A stretch of DNA of 14,747 nucleotides from an uncultured Bacilli bacterium (GTDB lineage Bacteria; Bacillota_I; Bacilli_A; RF39; UBA660): the NCBI GenBank assembly GCA_934163035.1, contig CAKPJX010000024.1, positions 1-14,747 of the forward strand, written 5' to 3'. The position numbers were made by a program, and so were the translations under genes. How positions within the stretch are numbered: the stretch's first letter is position 1; each line of letters starts with the position of its first letter. The notes under the pieces are model-generated. The model worked only from the letters and a program-made list of their open reading frames with translations, had not been told where the DNA came from and searched no databases. Shown here in pieces: positions 1 through 5,665 of the stretch.

Positions 1-138
1 ACCACCTGCACCAAAGTCATTACATTTCTTAATTAAATAACTTACTCTTAAAGAAATCATAACAACAACTGAAATAATAACCATAGGCCAAGTAAAATTT
101 AAAACACTATAAATAGTATTAGTAAACGGTTCTAACAA
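1..138 (-). CDS. Membrane protein, N-terminal fragment (3' end off the window)
   Basis: An open frame begins with TTG at 138, seven bases after a GGGAG ribosome-binding site that overlaps the yqfD stop codon, and runs off the left edge after 46 codons. The visible part has one long hydrophobic segment (about residues 12-35, beginning near the FTWPM motif), followed by a short basic stretch (LIKK), as expected for an N-terminal membrane helix with a cytoplasmic end. It lies 11 bases after yqfD and is probably in the same operon. In Bacillus subtilis yqfD is followed by phoH, but this is not the start of a PhoH ATPase. A VanZ-like membrane protein is possible, but too little is visible to decide. 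Confidence 0.6.
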   Translation of the reverse strand, partial: MLEPFTNTIYSVLNFTWPMVIISVVVMISLRVSYLIKKCNDFGAGG

Positions 139-149
139 AAAATCACTCC

Positions 150-1304
150 CTACTCCTCATTCTTCTCTTCTTCTATAACTATATCTTTATAGTCAGTAAT
201 ATCTTCCTTAACTTTAACAAACACATCTACTAATATTTTACTCTCTTTTTCTTCCTTTTTCAAAACTTTTTTAGAAATAATAGTATCCTCATCACCAAGT
301 TTATTTAAAAGCTTACCCTGAGCCATATCAAGAGCAATAGAATTAATATCTCTAATAGAATAATTATAAGTTTTAACATTCGTTTCCAAATACTTAGTAT
401 AATTAATACTAAAAGGTAAAAGATTGGATTTAATTATACTAAATTCTTTCCTCTTATAAGTTTTAAAATTATTAAATAAGGTATATCTCTTATTTAAAGC
501 TTCTATTTCTAATTGCCTTTTTTCACGTCCTGTAACATTAACTTCTTTATATCTTTTAGGCACTTCTAAATGAACCCGATACCAAACTTCTCCAAAAACT
601 TTTCCCTCAGCACAACGTTTACTAACTATATCTTCTTTATTATGAATAACCCCACTAATTAATATATCTCCCTTTTTTACATAGTCCAACTTTTTAGTAA
701 CAACTTCACCCTGATCTGCTAAAATCTCTAGTATCATAGCATCTTTCTTCGCTACAATATTCTTATTTTCACAAACTTTAATTTTCTTATTTTTCTTTCT
801 CTGTTCAACTTTTACTATATATTTTGTCCCAATATCATCAACCTCTAACCATTCTATATCATTAGTTTCTTTTTTTAATATTTCTTTAACGATTTCTTCT
901 TTCTTTTGATAACTAACTTTAAAATTAAACTTTCTAATTCCAAGATCAGCTAAATCATTATATACTAATTCCCTAATATAAGAATTAGAATGAATAACAT
1001 CAATATCAAATATAATCCGGCTTAATAATATATTAATGAGTATACCAACACCAAAACAAATCAAAAAAATAGCATACTTTTTTAACATATACTTTAATTT
1101 AATTAGTCCATATCTATCAATTATTTTATATTTATAGCTAGTCTTAATACTATTAATCTTATTAATACCATCTATATCAACAACTATTTCTAATTTATTT
1201 TTCTCTTTTACTAGATCATATATATTAACATTTCTTTTAATTAATTCTCTTATAAAGTAATCAGGTCTTTTTCCAGTAATTACTATTCTATATTTATTAT
1301 TCAT
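150..1304 (-). CDS. yqfD: Sporulation membrane protein YqfD
   Basis: YqfD belongs to the stage IV sporulation protein family, which in Bacillus is made in the mother cell under sigma-E. Its biochemical role is not settled. The 384-residue length is close to the usual size of about 400. It has a short cytoplasmic N-terminus of about 75 residues, one membrane helix at about 77-98, and a large, lysine- and glutamate-rich outer domain. The ATG lies inside the end of yqfC (shared ATGAATAA, 8 bases), so the two are translationally coupled, as in other spore formers; GAGG lies six bases before the ATG. Family assignment rests on the architecture plus the directly preceding yqfC; a sequence search would settle it. 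Confidence 0.88.
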   Translation of the reverse strand: MNNKYRIVITGKRPDYFIRELIKRNVNIYDLVKEKNKLEIVVDIDGINKINSIKTSYKYKIIDRYGLIKLKYMLKKYAIFLICFGVGILINILLSRIIFDIDVIHSNSYIRELVYNDLADLGIRKFNFKVSYQKKEEIVKEILKKETNDIEWLEVDDIGTKYIVKVEQRKKNKKIKVCENKNIVAKKDAMILEILADQGEVVTKKLDYVKKGDILISGVIHNKEDIVSKRCAEGKVFGEVWYRVHLEVPKRYKEVNVTGREKRQLEIEALNKRYTLFNNFKTYKRKEFSIIKSNLLPFSINYTKYLETNVKTYNYSIRDINSIALDMAQGKLLNKLGDEDTIISKKVLKKEEKESKILVDVFVKVKEDITDYKDIVIEEEKNEE

Positions 1305-1536
1305 AGTTAACCTCTACACTTAAAATAACTCCTAGAATTAAAACCTCTTTATCTAATAATTTATTAACTGTTAAATTTCTTCCCTTTATTACTATTCTAA
1401 ATTTATCTGTTAAAAATGATATTCTATCACTACTTAAAGAAAGCATTTCTACATAATTAACAACATGTAATCGATCACTAAAAACAGTTAATCTAAATTC
1501 ATCATCTTTTATATATTGCCGAATTCTATTAATCAT
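1297..1536 (-). CDS. yqfC: YabP/YqfC-family sporulation protein
   Basis: This is a 79-residue protein of the YabP/YqfC family, small soluble proteins of the mother-cell sporulation programme. The alternating beta-strand pattern and the central segments (RLHVVNYVEMLSLSSDRI, then IVIKGRNLTV and a closing LGVILSVEV) are typical of the family. The start is ATG at 1536, preceded by AGGTGAT at 1542-1548. It is the first gene of a yqfC-yqfD operon and has its own candidate promoter, because a terminator closes yqeY just upstream. The B. subtilis genes yqfA and yqfB, which lie between yqeY and yqfC there, are absent here. Confidence 0.88.
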   Translation of the reverse strand: MINRIRQYIKDDEFRLTVFSDRLHVVNYVEMLSLSSDRISFLTDKFRIVIKGRNLTVNKLLDKEVLILGVILSVEVNYE

Positions 1537-1541
1537 TGCCG

Positions 1542-1582
1542 ATCACCTATAAAATTATATGAAAAAACTTTAATTAATAGAA
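1542..1582 (-). promoter_or_regulatory. Candidate sigma-E-type promoter and short leader of yqfC
   Basis: CATATAAT at 1554-1561 resembles the sigma-E/sigma-K -10 element, and TTCTATT at 1576-1582, 14 bases further up, matches the sigma-E -35 consensus KMATATT at five of seven positions. Five bases after the -10 comes AGGTGAT, the ribosome-binding site of yqfC. The same -10/N5/AGGTGAT arrangement precedes gerM and gerE. CATATAAT also contains TATAAT, so sigma-A use cannot be excluded, but no sigma-A -35 is at 17 bases. Confidence 0.5.
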
Positions 1583-1609
1583 AAAGAAATGCATATCATT
1601 AGCATTTCT
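1580..1609 (-). terminator. Intrinsic terminator of yqeY, overlapping its stop codon
   Basis: On the minus strand AGAAATGC and GCATTTCT form a perfect 8-bp stem around a 9-base loop, followed by a run of T. The yqeY stop codon lies in the loop, so the hairpin uses the last codons of the gene. Confidence 0.85.
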
Positions 1610-2045
1610 CTTGTAATTTAGTCTTTATTATTTCACTAACAAGTTTCATATCAGCTTTCCCTTTTAATTTAGTACTTACCTCTTTCATTATTCTACCCAT
1701 ATCTTTTTGACTAGTTGGTTGAACATCTTCAAATATTTTATCAATTTCTAAAGATATTTCCTCTTCTGATAATTGTTCTGGTAAATAAGCAAGTAATATA
1801 TCAACTTCCGCTTGTGTTTTTTCAACTAAATCATCTCTGCATGCCTTCTTAAATTCTCCTATAGAATCTCTTCTCATTTTAATTTGCTTATTTAAAACAT
1901 CTATAAGTAAGTCATCATTTATTTCTCTTTTGTGATCTATATGTTCTAAATCCATAGCTGACTTTACCATTCTAATTACAGTAAGTCTTTCTTTATCTTT
2001 ACTCTTCATAGCATCAATCATATCTTTTTTTAACTTTTCTACCAT
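1599..2045 (-). CDS. yqeY: GatB/YqeY domain protein
   Basis: This is a 148-residue YqeY-family protein, related to the C-terminal tRNA-interacting domain of the GatB amidotransferase subunit but freestanding. Its function is not well established. Recognisable features are the N-terminal segment with KDKERLTVIRMVKSA, the EVDILLAYLPEQLSEEE stretch near residue 85, and the KDMGRIMKEVSTKLKGKAD motif near residue 115, all characteristic of the family. The length matches the usual size of about 148. AGGAGG lies seven bases before the ATG. It follows rpsU as in B. subtilis, with a terminator between them that probably lowers its expression relative to the ribosomal protein. Confidence 0.93.
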   Translation of the reverse strand: MVEKLKKDMIDAMKSKDKERLTVIRMVKSAMDLEHIDHKREINDDLLIDVLNKQIKMRRDSIGEFKKACRDDLVEKTQAEVDILLAYLPEQLSEEEISLEIDKIFEDVQPTSQKDMGRIMKEVSTKLKGKADMKLVSEIIKTKLQEKC

Positions 2046-2065
2046 ATCAATTCCTCCTTTAAAAT

Positions 2066-2093
2066 AAAAAGACTATCGCACATGTCAATAGTC
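2066..2093 (-). terminator. Intrinsic terminator between rpsU and yqeY
   Basis: GACTATTG and CGATAGTC (minus strand) pair over 8 bp, including one G-U, around a 7-base loop and are followed by TTTTTATTTT. No separate promoter for yqeY is obvious, so this may be a partial terminator (attenuator) within a shared transcript. Confidence 0.85.
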
Positions 2094-2104
2094 CCAAATA
2101 CTTA

Positions 2105-2314
2105 TTAAAAATCTCTATTATTGTTGTTAGCACGATTTCTTTTTCTTGAGTTTTTAATGCCTTCTTTTTTAGCATTTCTTCTTTTAACTCCTGGTTTTTC
2201 GTAAGCTTCTCTTTTTCTACATTCTGAAGGGACACCGTCTCTTGCCACTTTTTGTTTGAACCTTCTTAGAGCTTTGTCCAAATCACCTCTAACAGTTACT
2301 TTAGTTGCCACCAA
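2105..2314 (-). CDS. rpsU: 30S ribosomal protein bS21
   Basis: This is small-subunit ribosomal protein bS21, a short basic protein of the 30S platform near the anti-Shine-Dalgarno region. The core DLDKALRRFKQKVARDG, then RKREAYEKPGVKRRNAKKE, is diagnostic. The tail is rich in lysine, arginine and asparagine. At 69 residues it is slightly longer than typical (57-70). There is no ATG; the frame begins TTG-GTG. TTG at 2314 lies five bases after GGGAGG and GTG at 2311 lies eight after it, so the start may be one codon shorter, giving MATKV. It has its own strong promoter and begins the rpsU-yqeY-yqfC-yqfD neighbourhood. Confidence 0.96.
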   Translation of the reverse strand: MVATKVTVRGDLDKALRRFKQKVARDGVPSECRKREAYEKPGVKRRNAKKEGIKNSRKRNRANNNNRDF

Positions 2315-2344
2315 TTATCCCTCCCTTCGCTTTAACTACAATGA

Positions 2345-2373
2345 ATTATAACAAAAGATTATTTAATTTTCAA
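2345..2373 (-). promoter_or_regulatory. Strong sigma-A promoter of rpsU
   Basis: TTGAAA (2368-2373) and TATAAT (2345-2350) are separated by exactly 17 bases, with a TG one base before the -10 (extended -10). It lies about 30 bases upstream of the rpsU start. This is a near-consensus vegetative promoter, as expected for a ribosomal protein gene. Confidence 0.9.
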
Positions 2374-2395
2374 CATTTTTTTCAATATTTTTATC

Positions 2396-2423
2396 AAAAA
2401 AGCGAATTTTAGAGTAAATATCG
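2396..2423 (-). terminator. Possible weak terminator of the bacteriocin operon
   Basis: CGATATTT and AAAATTCG (minus strand) form an imperfect stem with two internal mismatches, followed by CTTTTTT. It overlaps the end of the 45-residue membrane peptide gene. The stem is poor; readthrough into rpsU is possible. Confidence 0.3.
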
Positions 2424-2546
2424 TAACATTTTTCCAAATTCTAGACCAAAATTATATAAATTACTTAATAGTATTGATAAAACAAAAATAAGTAAAATTA
2501 TTAGTAAGATTCTTGATAGCCAAGACAAAACTACTCTAATGAACAT
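2409..2546 (-). CDS. Small single-span membrane peptide, candidate bacteriocin immunity protein
   Basis: This is a 45-codon frame from ATG at 2546 to TAA. Residues about 11-30 form one strongly hydrophobic helix; the N-terminus carries arginines (FIRVV, SWLSR) and the C-terminus is polar and basic (YNFGLEFGKMLRYLL). Its first 16 bases overlap the end of the second bacteriocin gene in another frame. There is only a weak GGAA before the ATG; an alternative TTG at 2528 (39 residues) has TAGAG upstream. The position directly behind two double-glycine peptides and the size are what is expected of a membrane immunity peptide, since producers of such bacteriocins protect themselves this way. Function is inferred from context only; I do not recognise the sequence. 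Confidence 0.6.
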   Translation of the reverse strand: MFIRVVLSWLSRILLIILLIFVLSILLSNLYNFGLEFGKMLRYLL

Positions 2547-2698
2547 AAATTATTAGTTCCAATTCTTCTAATAGAAGAACCAAGCCCTCTACCTGCATCA
2601 CCTAAAACTTTAATTATTTCTGTTAAAGCATTTATTACAGAACCTGTAAGTGATGTTCCACCTACAATTTTCTCCAAGTTATCAGTTTTTCTGATCAA
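2531..2698 (-). CDS. Double-glycine bacteriocin peptide, lactobin A/cerein 7B-like
   Basis: A 55-residue precursor begins with TTG at 2698, eight bases after GGGGAGG. TGA and TAG stand in frame immediately upstream, so no earlier start is possible. The leader MIRKTDNLEKIVGG ends in Gly-Gly, the cut site of C39 peptidases; cleavage would release 41 residues. The core has an amphipathic segment (SVINALTEIIKVLGDAG) followed by glycine-rich GRGLGSSIRR with a GxxxG motif (residues 36-40), resembling the lactobin A/cerein 7B bacteriocin group as I remember it. There is one cysteine near the end (C52). The TTG overlaps the TGA of the preceding peptide gene, so translation is coupled. Likely one half of a two-peptide bacteriocin exported by the transporter upstream. 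Confidence 0.8.
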   Translation of the reverse strand: MIRKTDNLEKIVGGTSLTGSVINALTEIIKVLGDAGRGLGSSIRRIGTNNLCSLE

Positions 2699-2835
2699 TC
2701 ACTACACCTCCCCGGATCCACAAATCCTTGAATTACACCAGCTAGAAAAACAACAGCAGCAGCTATCGCAATACCTGCCCATACAGACATACCACCAGCT
2801 ATGCCTTTTAATTCATTACTACTTAAAACCTTCAT
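2695..2835 (-). CDS. Double-glycine bacteriocin peptide, hydrophobic partner
   Basis: A 46-residue precursor begins with ATG at 2835 after GGAG with six-base spacing. A longer reading of the same frame from 2916 would destroy the leader and ignore this site. The leader MKVLSSNELKGIAGG is a classical double-glycine leader (LSxxELxxIxGG); cleavage leaves 31 residues. The core is a hydrophobic helix with small-residue faces (GIAIAAAVVFLAG, then GVIQG as GxxxG) and the tail GFVDPGRCSD with one cysteine. The gene starts one base after the stop of the export accessory gene and its TGA overlaps the start of the second peptide. Acts presumably as an exported antimicrobial peptide on competitor membranes, together with its neighbour. 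Confidence 0.82.
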   Translation of the reverse strand: MKVLSSNELKGIAGGMSVWAGIAIAAAVVFLAGVIQGFVDPGRCSD

Positions 2836-2836
2836 A

Positions 2837-3243
2837 CTACACTCCTTCCCACATAGACTTAACAATCTTATAAAAAGATATTTTACCATTACCAATAACA
2901 ATACTAACATTGTCATTTATTTTATACTTATTACCCATTTTAAAACTAATAACTACATAGTGATAATTGCCATCTCTTTTTAAAGCATCTCTTATTACAC
3001 TCTTAAGTTGATACTTAACTTTCCCATTATTGAAATATAAATACTTATTTTTATATAAAATGTCTAATTCTTTCTGAGTAACCATAATATTAACAGAATT
3101 ATCTCCACTAATTGTCCCATTAATTAGTAAATAATTAGGAATTCTATCTTGAAAAGAATATATTAAAAAAAAATTATTGCTACTAAAAGGATAATACAAA
3201 AAACAAAAATCAAATTTAATCTCTCGTACTTTTTAAGTCTCAA
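2837..3243 (-). CDS. Bacteriocin export accessory protein (HlyD-like?), interrupted by a frameshift
   Basis: Two frames together make one sensible protein. The first begins with TTG at 3243, 11 bases inside the exporter gene and five bases after GGTGG, and encodes a basic N-terminus (MRLKKYERLN) plus a membrane helix. After 26 residues it stops at TAA (3163-3165), immediately after a run of nine T. Shifting by -1 in that run continues into a 109-residue soluble, strand-rich domain (from IYSFQDRIP to KSMWEGV) that ends one base before the first bacteriocin gene. The joined product of about 135 residues has the build of an adaptor: short cytoplasmic tail, one membrane span, extracytoplasmic beta domain. 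The second part alone would have to start at TTG 3199 with no ribosome-binding site. HlyD relationship is inferred from position. It may be a pseudogene, a slippage gene or a sequencing error. Confidence 0.62.
3163..3173 (-). other. T9 homopolymer with -1 slippery heptamer before a stop codon
   Basis: On the coding strand the frame reads ATT-TTT-TTT-TAA. T-TTT-TTT is a perfect X-XXY-YYZ slippery heptamer and the next codon is the stop. Slipping back one base, or one extra T from polymerase slippage, enters the frame of the downstream domain. No stimulatory structure was identified by eye. Confidence 0.7.
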
Positions 3244-5302
3244 TTATTCCACCATCTTCCATCTTCAAAATTCTATTAAATATATCTTTGTTATTCATAT
3301 TATGACTTATAACAATAATCGTCTTCTCCTTCAAATATTCAAATATATTTTTAACTATAATACTCCTTCTTTTATTATCTATTTGACTAAAGGCCTCATC
3401 AAAAATATATATATCTGATTTTCTAAGTAATGCTCTCGCTAAAATAATTCTCTGTCTTTCTCCATTACTAAAATTAAAGCCATTCTCTTCAACTAAAACC
3501 TGATAGCCTAAATCATCATCAACGATTTCATCAACCATACACATTTTACATATATTTACAAAATTATCATGACTAACTTCTCTATCCAAAACTATATTAT
3601 TATAAAGTGTATTAGTAAATAAAAGTTCATTACTACTAACAAAAGTAATTCCTTGCCTTATAACCTCTAAATGATAATGATTTATATCTATACCTTTAAT
3701 TGATACGTGACCAAATGGCACTTCAATATACCTGAGTAGAATTTTAACTAAAGTACTCTTTCCAACACCACTTTTACCAAAAAGTAGTATTTTCTCTCCA
3801 TATTTAATATCAAGTGTTAGCTCTTTTAAAATAAACTTATTTGAAATACTATAATTCAAATTATTAAAACTAATATCTCCATCCAATCTATGAGATAGAT
3901 AATAATAACTTCCACCGAATTCCTCACTGTCTATTAAAAACAAATCCTCAACTCTAAAAGACGCCACTTTAAAATTATGATAATTATTAAATATACTAAT
4001 TAAACTATTAAAATTATTTAAATAATAGCCAAAAATATTCTGATAAACTAAGACTTCTCCCAAAGATAATTTTTTTATAATAACCAAATAACTACCAATA
4101 CCTAAAACAATAACAAATAATATATCACTAAAAATAGTTTTAAATAAATTAATAACTTGTTCCATAAAACTAAAACTATAAGTAATATCTAATAAATTAT
4201 TATATTTAAATAAAAACTTATCTCTAAGTCTTTTCTCCATATGACTTCCTTTAATAGTATCTACATTCATTAAAGACTCAACTAAATATGAATTAACATA
4301 GTCTTCATTTCTACTAACCTTTTTCACAAGTTTTTTTCTTTTCTTACTAAAAAACAAAGAATAAAGAAAAATGATCATCGAAAACACTAAAATAATAGCC
4401 GTCATCCTAAAATTAATTTTAAATAAAATTAATATAAATAAAATCACTCCAATAAAATCTGTAATGAAAAAGCAACTAACTTGAGCAATAAAGCTTTTAA
4501 TAGTATTTAAATCCTTTAGTCTAGATATAACCTCACCAGTCGTCCTATTTTTATAATAAGTATATGGGAGTAAGAGAATATGCTTATATGTTTCAAAACT
4601 CATTATACGATCACTAATACTCATCAATTTAGTCATTAATATATTCTTATTAAATAAACTTAATTCTCTAAATAGATAAACAATAAATAAGTAAATACTA
4701 ATAGATACAATAGTTGAATTTAATTGATATTTAATGGAAAATTCTAAAAGGTATTTAAAATGAAAGGCAATAATAACTTGAAAAAGAAAATAAAAAATTG
4801 TAAACAAAAAGATGAATAACAGGCTAATCTTTTCTCTATTAAGTAAGTCTTTAATAAATTTATTAATAATATGCTTATTAGACATTTTAGGCAGTCTTTT
4901 TATAGGCTTTAAATATATATAATTACTACTGGAAAGGAGTCTAAATTGGGAAAAATTTAAAACTCTCTTTCCAATAGCCGGATCCATAACCACAACCTTT
5001 CTTTTTTTACTATCAATACCATAAATAACTACAAAATGTTTATACTTTTTATTAATAATTAAATGTGCTATACAAGGTAAGTCACTTACTTCTATTTTTT
5101 CCAAATCTCCAGCTACACCGTAAGCATCAAAACCAATTTTTTTAACGGCATCAATCAGATCAAGCGCTGAAACACCACTTTTACTAGTATTTGTCACTCC
5201 TCTTAAATACTCTAAAGATAATTCTCCCCCATAAAATCTAATAATTGATAACAAGCAACAAACACCACAATCTTTAATGCCATCTTGTCTAACTATTTTC
5301 AC
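3233..5302 (-). CDS. C39 peptidase-containing bacteriocin ABC exporter
   Basis: This is a 689-residue exporter that trims double-glycine leaders and pumps out the peptides, homologous to the LagD/ComA-type transporters. Numbered from GTG at 5302, the N-terminal C39 peptidase has Q5, catalytic C12 (motif QDGIKDCGVCCL), H89 (KHFVVIYGI) and D107 (MDPA). The membrane domain spans about residues 150-420. The nucleotide-binding domain has Walker A at about 509-517 (GKSGVGKST), signature FSNGERQR, Walker B IFDE at about 633-636, and an H-loop (ISHNM). Where the Q-loop glutamine is expected the sequence reads VSSNE. Start: GTG at 5302 gives the usual MKIVRQDG opening, with GTGAGAG eight bases upstream; an in-frame GTG at 5323 would add seven residues. 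It heads the bacteriocin operon. Confidence 0.93.
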   Translation of the reverse strand: MKIVRQDGIKDCGVCCLLSIIRFYGGELSLEYLRGVTNTSKSGVSALDLIDAVKKIGFDAYGVAGDLEKIEVSDLPCIAHLIINKKYKHFVVIYGIDSKKRKVVVMDPAIGKRVLNFSQFRLLSSSNYIYLKPIKRLPKMSNKHIINKFIKDLLNREKISLLFIFLFTIFYFLFQVIIAFHFKYLLEFSIKYQLNSTIVSISIYLFIVYLFRELSLFNKNILMTKLMSISDRIMSFETYKHILLLPYTYYKNRTTGEVISRLKDLNTIKSFIAQVSCFFITDFIGVILFILILFKINFRMTAIILVFSMIIFLYSLFFSKKRKKLVKKVSRNEDYVNSYLVESLMNVDTIKGSHMEKRLRDKFLFKYNNLLDITYSFSFMEQVINLFKTIFSDILFVIVLGIGSYLVIIKKLSLGEVLVYQNIFGYYLNNFNSLISIFNNYHNFKVASFRVEDLFLIDSEEFGGSYYYLSHRLDGDISFNNLNYSISNKFILKELTLDIKYGEKILLFGKSGVGKSTLVKILLRYIEVPFGHVSIKGIDINHYHLEVIRQGITFVSSNELLFTNTLYNNIVLDREVSHDNFVNICKMCMVDEIVDDDLGYQVLVEENGFNFSNGERQRIILARALLRKSDIYIFDEAFSQIDNKRRSIIVKNIFEYLKEKTIIVISHNMNNKDIFNRILKMEDGGIIET

Positions 5303-5376
5303 TATAGCAACTCTCACTCCCACTTATATTATTAGAAAAAAGTAGAGATAATCCCACAAAATAATCAACATTTTGC

Positions 5377-5414
5377 AAAATAAAAACCCAAGTACCATTT
5401 AAAGTACTTGAGTT
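5377..5414 (-). terminator. Strong intrinsic terminator of tRNA-Arg
   Basis: AACTCAAGTAC and GTACTTGGGTT (minus strand) pair over 11 bp with one G-U around an 8-base loop, followed by TTTTATTTT. It separates the tRNA from the bacteriocin operon. The only promoter-like pair seen after it is TTGTGG-N17-TCTAAT, near 5332-5360, which is weak. Confidence 0.9.
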
Positions 5415-5424
5415 CATATCATTA

Positions 5425-5501
5425 TGGTGTCCGCGAGGCGACTCGAACGCCTGACCGATCGCTTAGAAGGCGATTGCTCTATCCAGCTGAGCTACGCAGA
5501 C
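5425..5501 (-). tRNA. tRNA-Arg (anticodon UCU), CCA encoded
   Basis: The 77-base cloverleaf folds fully. The acceptor stem is GTCTGCG/CGCGGAC with one G-U. The D-arm is GCTC/GAGC. The anticodon stem ATCGC/GCGAT encloses the loop CTTCTAA, with anticodon TCT at 5465-5467. The T-arm is AGGCG/CGCCT with loop TTCGAGT. CCA is encoded at 5425-5427. It decodes AGA (and AGG by wobble), the arginine codon favoured in AT-rich genomes. Confidence 0.97.
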
Positions 5502-5520
5502 ATATCAACTGACAAGTTAA

Positions 5521-5549
5521 ATTATACAATAAAATTACATAAGTTGCAA
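5521..5549 (-). promoter_or_regulatory. Sigma-A promoter of tRNA-Arg
   Basis: TTGCAA (5544-5549) and TATAAT (5521-5526) are separated by 17 bases. The -10 lies about 20 bases upstream of the mature tRNA 5' end. Confidence 0.8.
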
Positions 5550-5665
5550 GAGATTTTTTCATTTTTAACATCAGTCAGTTAATTTTTAACACAAACGAAA
5601 TGCAAAGGTAATTTTTGCTCTTTAAAAATAAATGTCAAATTACTAAGAAAAACATAAATTCAGCA

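Noticed and set aside
2836..2916. N-terminal 27-residue extension of the first bacteriocin peptide
   Set aside because: It would bury the double-glycine leader, overlap the accessory gene and ignore the good GGAG site directly before the ATG at 2835.
2837..3199. An independent 120-residue protein starting at TTG 3199
   Set aside because: There is no ribosome-binding site before this TTG, and its first 11 codons are simply the other reading of the membrane-helix region; the frameshifted two-part reading explains the sequence better.
5324..5376. Promoter of the bacteriocin operon
   Set aside because: Only TTGTGG-N17-TCTAAT could be found; the -35 is poor, so it is mentioned but not listed as a feature.
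5502..5665. Additional small RNA or gene between tRNA-Arg and the LtaS-like gene
   Set aside because: Apart from the tRNA promoter no frame with a ribosome-binding site and no stable fold was seen.
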